This document shows positions 23,215-35,200 of a stretch of DNA of 64,000 bases, one piece after another; positions within the stretch are counted from its first letter, which is position 1; the number at the start of each line of letters is the position of its first letter. The notes beneath the pieces were generated by a model. That model ran no database searches, was not told where the DNA came from, and saw only the letters and a program-made list of their open reading frames with translations. Source of the stretch: Chlorocebus sabaeus (Eukaryota > Chordata > Mammalia > Primates > Cercopithecidae); contig NW_027327424.1 in the NCBI RefSeq assembly GCF_047675955.1, positions 1-64,000 on the forward strand, in the 5' to 3' direction. The position numbers and the translations under genes are program-made.

Positions 23215-26200
23215 ATATCTTCCGTTCAAAACTGGAAAGAAGCTTTCTGAGAAACTGCTCTGTGTTCTGTGAATTCATCTCACAGAGTTACATCTTTCCC
23301 TTCAAGAAGCCTTTCGCTAAGGCTGTTCTTGTGGAATTGGCAAAGGGATATTTGGAAGCCCATAGAGGGCTATGGTGAAAAAGAAAATATCTTCCGTTCA
23401 AAACTGGAAAGAAGCTTTCTGAGAAACTGCTCTGTGTTCTGTGAATTCATCTCACAGAGTTACATCTTTCCCTTCAAGAAGCCTTTCGTTAAGGCTGTTC
23501 TTTTGGAATTGGCAATGGGATATTTGGAAGCCCATAGAGGACTATGGTGAAAAAGGAAATATCTTCCGTTCAAAACTGGGAAGAAGCTTTCTGAGAAACT
23601 GTTCTGTGTTCTGTGAATTCATCTCACAGAGTTACATCTTTCCCTTCAAGAAGCCTTTCGCTAAGGCTGTTCTTGTGGAATTGGCAAAGGGATATTTGGA
23701 AGCCCATAGAGGCCTATGGTGAAAAAGGAAATATCTTCCGTTCAAAACTGGAAAGAAGCTTTCTGAGAAACTGCTCTGTGTTCTGTGAATTCATCTCACA
23801 GAGTTACATCTTTCCCTACAAGAAGTCTTTCGCTAAGGCTGTTCTTGTGGAATTGGCAAAGGGATATTTGGAAGCCCATAGAGGTCTATGGTGAAAAAGG
23901 AAATATCTTCCGTTCAAAACTGGGAAGAAGCTTTCTGAGAAACTGCTCTGTGTTCTGTGAATTCATCTCACAGAGTTACATCTTTCCCTTCAAGAAGCCT
24001 TTCGCTGAGGCTGTTCTTGTGGAATTGTCAAAGGGATATTTGGAAGCCCCTAGAGGCCTATGGTGAAAAAGGAAATATCTTCCGTTCAAAACTGGAAAGA
24101 AGCTTTCTGAGAAACTGCTCTGTGTTCTGTGAATTCATCTCACAGAATTACATCTTTCCCTTCAAGAAGCCTTTCGCTAAGGCTGTTCTTGTGGAATTGG
24201 CAAAGGGATATTTGGAAGCCCATAGAGGGCTATGGTGAAAAAGGAAATATCTTCCGTTCAAAACTGGAAAGAAGCTTTCTGAGAAACTGCTCTGTGTTCT
24301 GTGAATTCATCTCACAGAGTTACATCTTTCCCTTCAAGAAGCCTTTCGCTAAGGCTGTTCTTGTGGAATTGGCAAAGGGATATTTGGAAGCCCATAGACG
24401 GCTATGTTGAAAAAGGAAATATCTTCCGTTCAAAACTGGAAAGAAGCTTTCTGAGAAACTGCTCTGTGTTCTGTGAATTCATCTCACAGAGTTACATCTT
24501 TCCCTTCAAGAAGCCTTTCGCTAAGGCTGTTCTTGTGGAATTGGCAAAGGGATATTTGGAAGCCCATAGAGGCCTATGGTGAAAAAGGAAATATCTTCCG
24601 TTCAAAACTGGAAAGAAGCTTTCTGAGAAACTGCTCTGTGTTCTGTGAATTCATCTCACAGAGTTACATCTTTCCCTTCAAGAAGCCTTTCGCTAAGGCT
24701 GTTCTTGTGGAATTGGCAAAGGGATATTTGGAAGCCCATAGAGGCCTATGGTGAAAAAGGAAATATCTTCCGTTCAAAACTGGAAAGAAGCTTTCTGAGA
24801 AACTGCTCTGTGTTCTGTGAATTCATCTCACAGAGTTACATCTTTCCCTTCAAGAAGCCTTTCGCTAAGGCTGTTCTTGTGGAATTGGCAAAGGGATATT
24901 TGGAAGCCCATAGAGGCCTATGGTGAAAAAGGAAATATCTTCCGTTCAAAACTGGAAAGAAGCTTTCTGAGAAACTGCTCTGTGTTCTGTGAATTCATCT
25001 CAAAGAGTTACATCTTTCCCTTCAAGAAGCCTTTCCCTAAGGCTGTTCTTGTGGAATTGGCAAAGGGATATTTGGAAGCCCATAGAGGGCTATGGTGAAA
25101 AAGGAAATATCTTCCGTTCAAAACTGGAAAGAAGCTTTCTGAGAAACTGCTCTGTGTTCTGTGAATTCATCTCACAGAGTTACATCTTTCCCTTCAAGAA
25201 GCCTTTCGCTAAGGCTGTTCTTGTGGAATTGGCAAAGGGATATTTGGAAGCCCATAGAGGCCTATGGTGAAAAAGGAAATATCTTCCGTTCAAAACTGGA
25301 AAGAAGCTTTCTGAGAAACTGCTCTGTGTTCTGTGAATTCATCTCACAGAGTTACATCTTTCCCTTCAAGAAGCCTTTCGCTAAGGCTCTTCTTGTGGAA
25401 TTGGCAAAGGGATATTTGGAAGCCCATAGAGGGCTATGGTGAAAAAGGAAATATCTTCCGTTCAAAACTGGAAAGAAGCTTTCTGAGAAACTGCTCTGTG
25501 TTCTGTGAATTCATCTCACAGAGTTACATCTTTCCCTTCAAGAAGCCTTTCGCTAAGGCTGTTCTTGTGGAATTGGCAAAGGGATATTTGGAAGCCCATA
25601 GAGGCCTATGGTGAAAAAGGAAATATCTTCCTTTCAAAACTGGAAAGAAGCTTTCTGAGAAACTGCTCTGTGCTCTGTGAATTCATCTCACAGAGTTACA
25701 TCTTTCCTTTCAAGAAGCCTTTCGCTAAGGCTGTTCTTGTGGAATTGGCAAAGGGATATTTGGAAGCCCATAGAGGGCTATGGTGAAAAAGGAAATATCT
25801 TCCGTTCAAAACTGGAAAGAAGCTTTCTGAGAAACTGCTCTGTGTTCTGTTAATTCATCTCACAGTGTTACGTCTTTCCCTTCAAGAAGCCTTTCGCTAA
25901 GGCTGTTCTTGTGGAATTGGCAAAGGGATATTTGGAAGCCCATAGAGGGCTATGGTGAAAAAGGAAATATCTTCCGTTCAAAACTGGAAAGAAGCTTTCT
26001 GAGAAACTGCTCTGTGTTCTGTGAATTCATCTCACAGAGTTACATCTTTCCCTTCAAGAAGCCTTTCGCTGAGGCTGTTCTTTTGGAATTGGCAAAGGGA
26101 TATTTGGAAGCCCATAGAGGCCTATGGTGAAAAAGGAAATATCCTCCGTTCAAAACTGGAAAGAAGCTTTCTGAGAAACTGCTCTGTGTTCTGTGAATTC

Positions 26201-26334
26201 ATCTCACAGAGTTACATCTTTCCCTTCAAGAAGCCTTTCGCTAAGGCTGTTCTTGTGGAATTGGCAAAGGGATATTTGGAAGCCCATAGAGGCCTATGGT
26301 AAAAAAGGAAATATCTTCCGTTCAAAACTGGAAA

Positions 26335-27709
26335 AAGCTTTCTGAGAAACTGCTCTGTGTTCTGTGAATTCATCTCACAGAGTTACATCTTTCCTTTCAA
26401 GAAGCCTTTCGCTAAGGCTGTTCTTGTGGAATTGGCAAAGGGATATTTGGAAGCCCATAGAGGTCTATATTGAAAAAGGAAATATCTTCCGTTCAAAACT
26501 GGAAAGAAGCTTTCTGAGAAACTGCTCTGTGTTCTGTGAATTCATCTAACAGAATTACATCTTTCCCTTCAAGAAGCCTTTCGCTAAGGCTGTTCTTGTG
26601 GAATTGGCAAAGCGATATTTGGAAACCCATAGAGGGCTATGGTGAAAAAGGAAATATCTTCCGTTCAAAACTGGAAAGAAGCTTTCTGAGAAACTGCTCT
26701 GTGTTCTGTTAATTCATCTCACAGAGTTACATCTTTCCCTTCAAGAAGCCTTTCGCTAAGGCTGTTCTTGTGGAATTGGCAAAGGGATATTTGGAAGCCC
26801 ATAGAGGGCTATGGTGAAAAAGGAAATATCTTCCGTTCGAAACGGGAAAGAAGCTTTCTGAGAAACTGCTCTGTGTTCTGTGAATTCATCTCACAGAGTT
26901 ACATCTTTCCCTTCAAGAAGCCTTTTGCTAAGGCTGTTCTTGTGGAATTGGCAAAGGGATATTTGGAAGCCCATAGAGGGCTATGGTGAAAAAGGAAATA
27001 TATTCCGTTCAAAACTGGAAAGAAGCTTTCTGAGAAACTGCTCTGTGTTCTGTGAATTCATCTCACAGAGTTACATCTTTCCCTTCAAGAAGCCTTTCGT
27101 TAAGGCTGTTCCTGTGGAATTGGCAAAGGGATATTTGGAAGCCCATAGAGGACTATGGTGAAAAAGGAAATATCTTCCGTTCAAAACTGGGAAGAAGCTT
27201 TCAGAGAAACTGTTCTGTGTTCTGTAAATTCATCTCACAGAGTTACATCTTTCCCTTCAAGAAGCCTTTCCCTAAGGCTGTTCTTGTGGAATTGGCAAAG
27301 GGATATTTGGAAGCCCATAGAGGGCTATGGTGAAAAAGGAAATAGTTTCCGTTCAAAACTGGAAAGAAGCTTTCTGAGAAACTGCTCTGTGTTCTGTGAA
27401 TTCATCTCCAAGAGTTACATCTTTCCCTTCAAGAAGCCTTTCGCTAAGGCTGTTCTTGTGGAATTGGCAAAGGGATATTTGGAAGCCCATAGAGGGCTAT
27501 GGTGAAAAAGGAAATATCTTCCGTTCAAAACTGGAAAGAAGCTTTCTGAGAAACTGCTCTGTGTTCTGTGAATTCATCTCACAGAGTTACATCTTTCCCT
27601 TCAAGAAGCCTTTCGCTAAGGCTGTTCTTGTGGAATTGGCAAAGGGATATTTGGAAGCCCATAGAGGCCTATGGTGAAAAAGGAAATATCTTCCGTTCAA
27701 AACTGGAAA
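26335..27709 (+). repeat. Eight-monomer block (1,375 bp) ending HOR copy A
   Basis: The block starts at the ggaaaaagctt 1 bp deletion (8 x 172 - 1 = 1,375). Markers are catctttcctttcaag (about 26389), ctatattgaaaaagg (about 26467), catctaacagaatt (about 26545), gttcgaaacggg (26836), gccttttgctaagg (about 26922), atattccgttc (about 27000), cgttaaggctgttcctg (about 27098), gctttcagagaaactgtt (about 27197), ctgtaaattc (about 27222) and CTCCAAGAG (about 27406). It is followed by another ggaaaaagctt. The equivalent in copy B is 36833-38207. Confidence 0.88.
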
Positions 27710-30632
27710 AAGCTTTCTGAGAAACTGCTCTGTGTTCTGTGAATTCATCTCACAGAGTTACATCTTTCCCTTCAAGAAGCCTTTCGCTAAGGCTGTTCTT
27801 GTGGAATTGGCAAAGGGATATTTGGAAGCCCATAGAGGCCTATGGTGAAAAAGGAAATATCTTCCTTTCAAAACTGGAAAGAAGCTTTCTGAGAAACTGC
27901 TCTGTGTTCTGTGAATTCATCTCACAGAATTACATCTTTCCCTTCAAGAAGCCTTTCGCTAAGGCTGTTCTTGTGGAATTGGCAAAGCGATATTTGGAAG
28001 CCCATAGAGGGCTATGGTGAAAAAGGAAATATCTTCCGTTCAAAACTGGAAAGAAGCTTTCTGAGTAACTGCTCTGTGTTCTGTTAATTCATCTCACAGA
28101 GTTACATCTTTCCCTTCAAGAAGCCTTTCGCTAAGGCTGTTCTTGTGGAATTGACAAAGCGATATTTGGAAGCCCATAGAGGCCTATGGTGAAAAAGGAA
28201 ATATCTTCCGTTCAAAACTGGAAAGAAGCTTTCTGAGAAACTGCTCTGTGTTCTGTGAATTCATCTCACAGAGTTACATCTTTCCCTTCAAGAAGCCTTT
28301 CGCTAAGGCTGTTCTTGTGGAATTGGCAAAGGGATATTTGGAAGCCCACAGAGGGCTATGGTGAAAAAGGAAATATCTTCCGTTCAAAACTGGAAAGAAG
28401 CTTTCTGAGAAACTGCTCTGTGTTCTGTGAATTCATCTCACAGAGTTACATCTTTCCCTTCAAGAAGCCTTTCGCTAAGGCTGTTCTTGTGGAATTGGCA
28501 AAGGGATATTTGGAAGCCCATAGAGGCCTATGGTGAAAAAGGAAATATCTTCCGTTCAAAACTGGAAAGAAGCTTTCTGAGAAACTGCTCTGTGTTCTGT
28601 GAATTCATCTCAAAGAGTTACATCTTTCCCTTCAAGAAGCCTTTCCCTAAGGCTGTTCTTGTGGAATTGGCAAAGGGATATTTGGAAGCCCATAGAGGGC
28701 TATGGTGAAAAAGGAAATATCTTCCGTTCAAAACTGGAAAGAAGCTTTCTGAGAAACTGCTCTGTGTTCTGTGAATTCATCTCACAGAGTTACATCTTTC
28801 CCTTCAAGAAGCCTTTCGCTAAGGCTGTTCTTGTGGAATTGGCAAAGCGATATTTGGAAGCCCATAGAGGCCTATGGTGAAAAAGGAAATATCTTCCGTT
28901 CAAAACTGGAAAGAAGCTTTCTGAGAAACTGCTCTGTGTTCTGTGAATTCATCTCACAGAGTTACATCTTTCCCTTCAAGAAGCCTTTCGCTAAGGCTGT
29001 TCTTGTGGAATTGGCAAAGGGATATTTGGAAGCCCATAGAGGGCTATGGTGAAAAAGGAAATATCTTCCGTTCAAAACTGGAAAGAAGCTTTCTGAGAAA
29101 CTGCTCTGTGTTCTGTGAATTCATCTCACAGAGTTACATCTTTCCCTTCAAGAAGCCTTTCGCTAAGGCTGTTCTTGTGGAATTGGCAAAGGGATATTTG
29201 GAAGCCCATAGAGGCCTATGGTGAAAAAGGAAATATCTTCCTTTCAAAACTGGAAAGAAGCTTTCTGAGAAACTGCTCTGTGCTCTGTCAATTCATCTCA
29301 CAGAGTTACATCTTTCCCTTCAAGAAGCCTTTCGCTAAGGCTGTTCTTGTGGAATTGGCAAAGGGATATTTGGAAGCCCATAGAGGGCTATGGTGAAAAA
29401 GGAAATATCTTCCGTTCAAAACTGGAAAGAAGCTTTCTGAGAAACTGCTCTGTGTTCTGTTAATTCATCTCACAGTGTTACGTCTTTCCCTTCAAGAAGC
29501 CTTTCGCTAAGGCTGTTCTTGTGGAATTGGCAAAGGGATATTTGGAAGCCCATAGAGGGCTATGGTGAAAAAGGAAATATCTTCCGTTCAAAACTGGAAA
29601 GAAGCTTTCTGAGAAACTGCTCTGTGTTCTGTGAATTCATCTCACAGAGTTACATCTTTCCCTTCAAGAAGCCTTTCGCTGAGGCTGTTCTTTTGGAATT
29701 GGCAAAGGGATATTTGGAAGCCCATAGAGGCCTATGGTGAAAAAGGAAATATCCTCCGTTCAAAACTGGAAAGAAGCTTTCTGAGAAACTGCTCTGTGTT
29801 CTGTGAATTCATCTCACAGAGTTACATCTTTCCCTTCAAGAAGCCTTTCGCTAAGGCTGTTCTTGTGGAATTGGCAAAGGGATATTTGGAAGCCCATAGA
29901 GGCCTATGGTAAAAAAGGAAATATCTTCCGTTCAAAACTGGAAAAAGCTTTCTGAGAAACTGCTCTGTGTTCTGTGAATTCATCTCACAGAGTTACATCT
30001 TTCCCTTCAAGAAGCCTTTCGCTAAGGCTGTTCTTGTGGAATTGGCAAAGGGATATTTGGAAGCCCATAGAGGTCTATATTGAAAAAGGAAATATCTTCC
30101 GTTGAAAACTGGAAAGAAGCTTTCGGAGAAACTGCTCTGTGTTCTGTGAATTCATCTAACAGAATTACATCTTTCCCTTCAAGAAGCCTTTCGCTAAGGC
30201 TGTTCTTGTGGAATTGGCAAAGCGATATTTGGAAACCCATAGAGGGCTATGGTGAAAAAGGAAATATCTTCCGTTCAAAACTGGAAAGAAGCTTTCTGAG
30301 AAACTGCTCTGTGTTCTGTTAATTCATCTCACAGAGTTACATCTTTCCCTTCAAGAAGCCTTTCGTTAAGGCTGTTCCTGTGGAATTGGCAAAGGGATAT
30401 TTGGAAGCCCATAGAGGACTATGGTGAAAAAGGAAATATCTTCCGTTCAAAACTGGGAAGAAGCTTTCAGAGAAACTGTTCTGTGTTCTGTAAATTCATC
30501 TCACAGAGTTACATCTTTCCCTTCAAGAAGCCTTTCGCTAAGGCTGTTCTTGTGGAATTGGCAAAGGGATATTTGGAAGCCCATAGAGGGCTATGGTGAA
30601 AAAGGAAATAGTTTCCGTTCAAAACTGGAAAG

Positions 30633-32255
30633 AAGCTTTCTGAGAAACTGCTCTGTGTTCTGTGAATTCATCTCCAAGAGTTACATCTTTCCCTTCAAGA
30701 AGCCTTTCGCTAAGGCTGTTCTTGTGGAATTGGCAAAGGGATATTTGGAAGCCCATAGAGGGCTATGGTGAAAAAGGAAATATCTTCCGTTCAAAACTGG
30801 AAAGAAGCTTTCTGAGAAACTGCTCTGTGTTCTGTGAATTCATCTCACAGAGTTACATCTTTCCCTTCAAGAAGCCTTTCGCTAAGGCTGTTCTTGTGGA
30901 ATTGGCAAAGGGAGATTTGGAAGCCCATAGAGGGCTATGGTGAAAAAGGAAATATCTTCCGTTCAAAACTGGAAAGAAGCATTCTGAGAAACTGCTCTGT
31001 GTTCTGTGAATTCATCTCACAGAGTTACATCTTTCCCTTCAAGAAGCCTTTCGCTAAGGCTGTTCTTGAGTAATTGGCAAAGGGATATTTGGAAGCCCAT
31101 AGACGGCTATGGTGAAAAAGGAAATATCTTCCGTTCACAACTGGAAAGAAGCTTTCTGAGAAACTGCTCTGTGTTCTGTTAATTCATCTCACAGATTTAC
31201 ATCTTTCCCTTCAAGAAGCCTTTCGCTAAGGCTGTTCTTGTAGAATTGTCAAAGGGATATTTGGAAGCCCATAGAGGGCTATGGTGAAAAAGGAAATATC
31301 TTCCGTTCAAAACTGGAAAGAAGCTTTCTGAGAAACTGCTCTGTGTTCTGTGAATTCATCTCACAGAGTTACATCTTTCCCTTCAAGAAGCCTTTCGCTA
31401 AGGCTGTTCTTGTGGAATTGGCAAAGGGATATTTGGAAGCCCATAGAGGGCTATGGTGAAAAAGGAAATAGTTTCCGTTCAAAACTGGAAAGAAGCTTTC
31501 TGAGAAACTGCTCTGTGTTCTGTGAATTCATCTCCAAGAGTTACATCTTTCCCTTCAAGAAGCCTTTCGCTAAGGCTGTTCTTGTGGAATTGGCAAAGGG
31601 ATATTTGGAAGCCCATAGAGGGCTATGGTGAAAAAGGAAATATCTTCCGTTCAAAACTGGAAAGAAGCTTTCTGAGAAACTGCTCTGTGTTCTGTGAATT
31701 CATCTCACAGAGTTACATCTTTCCCTTCAAGAAGCCTTTCGCTAAGGCTGTTCTTGTGGAATTGGCAAAGGGAGATTTGGAAGCCCATAGAGGGCTATGG
31801 TGAAAAAGGAAATATCTTCCGTTCAAAACTGGAAAGAAGCATTCTGAGAAACTGCTCTGTGTTCTGTGAATTCATCTCACAGAGTTACATCTTTCCCTTC
31901 AAGAAGCCTTTCGCTAAGGCTGTTCTTGAGTAATTGGCAAAGGGATATTTGGAAGCCCATAGACGGCTATGGTGAAAAAGGAAATATCTTCCGTTCACAA
32001 CTGGAAAGAAGCTTTCTGAGAAACTGCTCTGTGTTCTGTTAATTCATCTCACAGATTTACATCTTTCCCTTCAAGAAGCCTTTCGCTAAGGCTGTTCTTG
32101 TAGAATTGTCAAAGGGATATTTGGAAGCCCATAGAGGGCTATGGTGAAAAAGGAAATATCTTCCGTTCAAAACTGGAAAGAAGCTTTCTGAGAAACTGCT
32201 CTGTGTTCTGTGAATTCATCTCACAGAGTTACATCTTTCCCTTCAAGAAGCCTTT
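30633..32255 (+). repeat. Five-monomer sub-repeat pair in HOR copy B
   Basis: This is the equivalent of 20135-21757 at +10,498 bp, with the two 860 bp units at 30633 and 31493. All markers are kept (CTCCAAGAG, gggagatttgg, GCATTCTGAG, gagtaattgg, cagatttac), and the 9 bp insertion follows at 32256. Confidence 0.86.
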
Positions 32256-32273
32256 CGCTAAGGCCGCTAAGGC
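32256..32273 (+). repeat. 9 bp tandem duplication inside a monomer (HOR B)
   Basis: The same cgctaaggc duplication lies 10,498 bp after the one in copy A. It is absent from the equivalent monomers of copy C (about 42754) and of the degenerate copy to the right (about 49460). Confidence 0.95.
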
Positions 32274-35200
32274 TGTTCTTGTGGAATTGGCAAAGGGATA
32301 TTTGGAAGCCCATAGAGGCCTATGTTGAAAAAGGAAATATCTTCCGTTCAAAACTGGAAAGAAGCATTCTGAGAAACTGCTCTGTGTTCTGTGAATTCAT
32401 CTCACAGAGTTACATCTTTCCCTTCAAGAAGCCTTTCGCTAAGGCTGTTCTTGAGTAATTGGCAAAGGGATATTTGGAAGCCCATAGACGGCTATGGTGA
32501 AAAAGGAAATATCTTCCGTTCAAAACTGGAAAGAAGCTTTCTGAGAAACTGCTCTGTGTTCTGTGAATTCATCTCACAGAGTTTCATCTTTCCCTTCAAG
32601 ACGCCTTTCGCTAAGGCTGTTCTGGTGGAATTGGCAAAGCGATATTTGGAAGTCCATAGAGGGCTATGGTGAAAAAGGAAATATCTTCCGTACAAAACTG
32701 GAAAGAAGCTTTCTGAGAAACTGCTCTGTGTTCTGTTAATTCATCTCACAGAGTTACATCTTTCCCTTCAAGAAGCCTTTCGCTAAGGCTGTTCTTGTGG
32801 AATTGGCAAAGGGATATTTGGAAGCCCATAGAGGGCTATGGTGAAAAAGGAAATATCTTCCGTTCAAAACTGGATAGAAGCTTTCTGAGAAACTGCTCTG
32901 TGTTCTGTGAATTCATCTCCAAGAGTTACATTTTTCCCTTCAAGAAGCCTTTCGCTAAGGCTGTTCTTGTGGAATTGGCAAAGGGATATTTGGAAGCCCA
33001 TAGAGGACTATGGTGAAAAAGGAAATATCTTCCGTTCAAAACTGGAAAGAAGCTTTCTGAGAAACTGCTCTGTGTTCTGTGAATTCATCTCACAGAGTTA
33101 CATCTTTCCCTAAAAGAAGCCTTTCGCTGAGGCTGTTCTTTTGGAATTGGCAAAGGGATATTTGGAAGCCCATAGAGGCCTATGGTGAAAAAGGAAATAT
33201 CTTCCGTTCAAAACTGGAAAGAAGCTTTCTGAGAAACTGCTCTGTGTTCTGTGAATTCATCTCACAGAGTTACATCTTTCCCTTCAAGAAGCCTTTCGCT
33301 AAGGCTGTTCTTGTGGAATTGGCAAAGGGATATTTGGAAGCCCATAGAGGTCTATGGTGAAAAAGGAAATATCTTCCGTTCAAAACTGGAAAGAAGCTTT
33401 CTGAGAAACTGCTCTGTGTTCTGTGAATTCATCTCACAGAATTACAACTTTCCCTTCAAGAAGCCTTTCGCTAAGTCTGTTCTTGTGGAATTGGCAAAGC
33501 GATATTTGGAAGCCCATAGAGGGCTATGGTGAAAAAGGAAATATCTTCCGTTCAAAACTGGAAAGAAGCTTTCTGAGAAACTGCTCTGTGTTCTGTGAAT
33601 TCATCTCACAGAGTTACATCTTTCCCTTCAAGAAGCCTTTCGCTAAGGCTGTTCTTGTGGAATTGGCAAAGGGATATTTGGAAGCCCATAGAGGGCTATG
33701 GTGAAAAAGGAAATATCTTCCGTTCAAAACTGGAAAGAAGCTTTCTGAGAAACTGCTCTGTGTTCTGTGAATTCATCTCACAGAGTTACATCTTTCCCTT
33801 CAAGAAGCCTTTCGCTAAGGCTGTTCTTGTGGAATTGGCAAAGGGATATTTGGAAGCCCATAGAGGGCTATGGTGAAAAAGAAAATATCTTCCGTTCAAA
33901 ACTGGAAAGAAGCTTTCTGAGAAACTGCTCTGTGTTCTGTGAATTCATCTCACAGAGTTACATCTTTCCCTTCAAGAAGCCTTTCGTTAAGGCTGTTCTT
34001 TTGGAATTGGCAATGGGATATTTGGAAGCCCATAGAGGACTATGGTGAAAAAGGAAATATCTTCCGTTCAAAACTGGGAAGAAGCTTTCTGAGAAACTGT
34101 TCTGTGTTCTGTGAATTCATCTCACAGAGTTACATCTTTCCCTTCAAGAAGCCTTTCGCTAAGGCTGTTCTTGTGGAATTGGCAAAGGGATATTTGGAAG
34201 CCCATAGAGGCCTATGGTGAAAAAGGAAATATCTTCCGTTCAAAACTGGAAAGAAGCTTTCTGAGAAACTGCTCTGTGTTCTGTGAATTCATCTCACAGA
34301 GTTACATCTTTCCCTACAAGAAGTCTTTCGCTAAGGCTGTTCTTGTGGAATTGGCAAAGGGATATTTGGAAGCCCATAGAGGTCTATGGTGAAAAAGGAA
34401 ATATCTTCCGTTCAAAACTGGGAAGAAGCTTTCTGAGAAACTGCTCTGTGTTCTGTGAATTCATCTCACAGAGTTACATCTTTCCCTTCAAGAAGCCTTT
34501 CGCTGAGGCTGTTCTTGTGGAATTGTCAAAGGGATATTTGGAAGCCCCTAGAGGCCTATGGTGAAAAAGGAAATATCTTCCGTTCAAAACTGGAAAGAAG
34601 CTTTCTGAGAAACTGCTCTGTGTTCTGTGAATTCATCTCACAGAATTACATCTTTCCCTTCAAGAAGCCTTTCGCTAAGGCTGTTCTTGTGGAATTGGCA
34701 AAGGGATATTTGGAAGCCCATAGAGGGCTATGGTGAAAAAGGAAATATCTTCCGTTCAAAACTGGAAAGAAGCTTTCTGAGAAACTGCTCTGTGTTCTGT
34801 GAATTCATCTCACAGAGTTACATCTTTCCCTTCAAGAAGCCTTTCGCTAAGGCTGTTCTTGTGGAATTGGCAAAGGGATATTTGGAAGCCCATAGACGGC
34901 TATGTTGAAAAAGGAAATATCTTCCGTTCAAAACTGGAAAGAAGCTTTCTGAGAAACTGCTCTGTGTTCTGTGAATTCATCTCACAGAGTTACATCTTTC
35001 CCTTCAAGAAGCCTTTCGCTAAGGCTGTTCTTGTGGAATTGGCAAAGGGATATTTGGAAGCCCATAGAGGCCTATGGTGAAAAAGGAAATATCTTCCGTT
35101 CAAAACTGGAAAGAAGCTTTCTGAGAAACTGCTCTGTGTTCTGTGAATTCATCTCACAGAGTTACATCTTTCCCTTCAAGAAGCCTTTCGCTAAGGCTGT

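Larger units (their letters stand above)
23068..23239 (+). repeat. Reference alpha-satellite monomer (HindIII to HindIII, 172 bp)
   Basis: This monomer is close to the window's majority sequence and serves as a map for all the others. It begins at the HindIII site (23068-23073). Then come the dyad region (23086-23115) with the EcoRI site GAATTC (23099-23104), the conserved block TTTCGCTAAGGCTGTTC, the GGATATTTGGA block, the pJ-alpha box (23198-23214), and the tail AAATATCTTCCGTTCAAAAC leading to the next HindIII site. Common variable positions are GTGAATTC or GTTAATTC; CACAGAG or CACAGAA; TTCGCTAAGG or TTCGTTAAGG, TTCCCTAAGG, TTCGCTGAGG; AAAGGGATA or AAAGCGATA; and GAGGGCTATGG or GAGGCCTATGG, GAGGTCTATGG, GAGGACTATGG. 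These diagnostic states allow the larger repeats to be traced. Confidence 0.93.
17212..27709 (+). repeat. Higher-order repeat copy A: 61 monomers, 10,498 bp
   Basis: Each distinctive monomer recurs exactly 10,498 bp downstream. The length equals 61 x 172 plus a 9 bp insertion minus three 1 bp deletions (10,492 + 9 - 3). Unit markers, in order, are ctgagtaactgc (about 17565), aattgacaaagcg (about 17651), cccacagaggg (about 17848), ctcaaagag (about 18112), ctctgtgctctgtc (about 18778), CACAGTGTTACGTC (about 18972), ggaaaaagctt (19447), ctatattgaaaaagg (about 19577), the five-monomer duplication (20135-21757), the 9 bp insertion (21758), gaaaaagaaaatatc (about 23378), the TTCGAAACGGGA variant (26836) and the terminal eight-monomer block (26335-27709). 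By eye A and B differ at very few bases, e.g. T/G at 20442/30940 and C/A at 24737/35235. The unit edges are a convention set at the first shared HindIII phase. Confidence 0.92.

Noticed and set aside
26836..26847. Functional CENP-B box
   Set aside because: TTCGAAACGGGA lacks the required spacing and the central A of NTTCGNNNNANNCGGGN, so it is only a partial resemblance.
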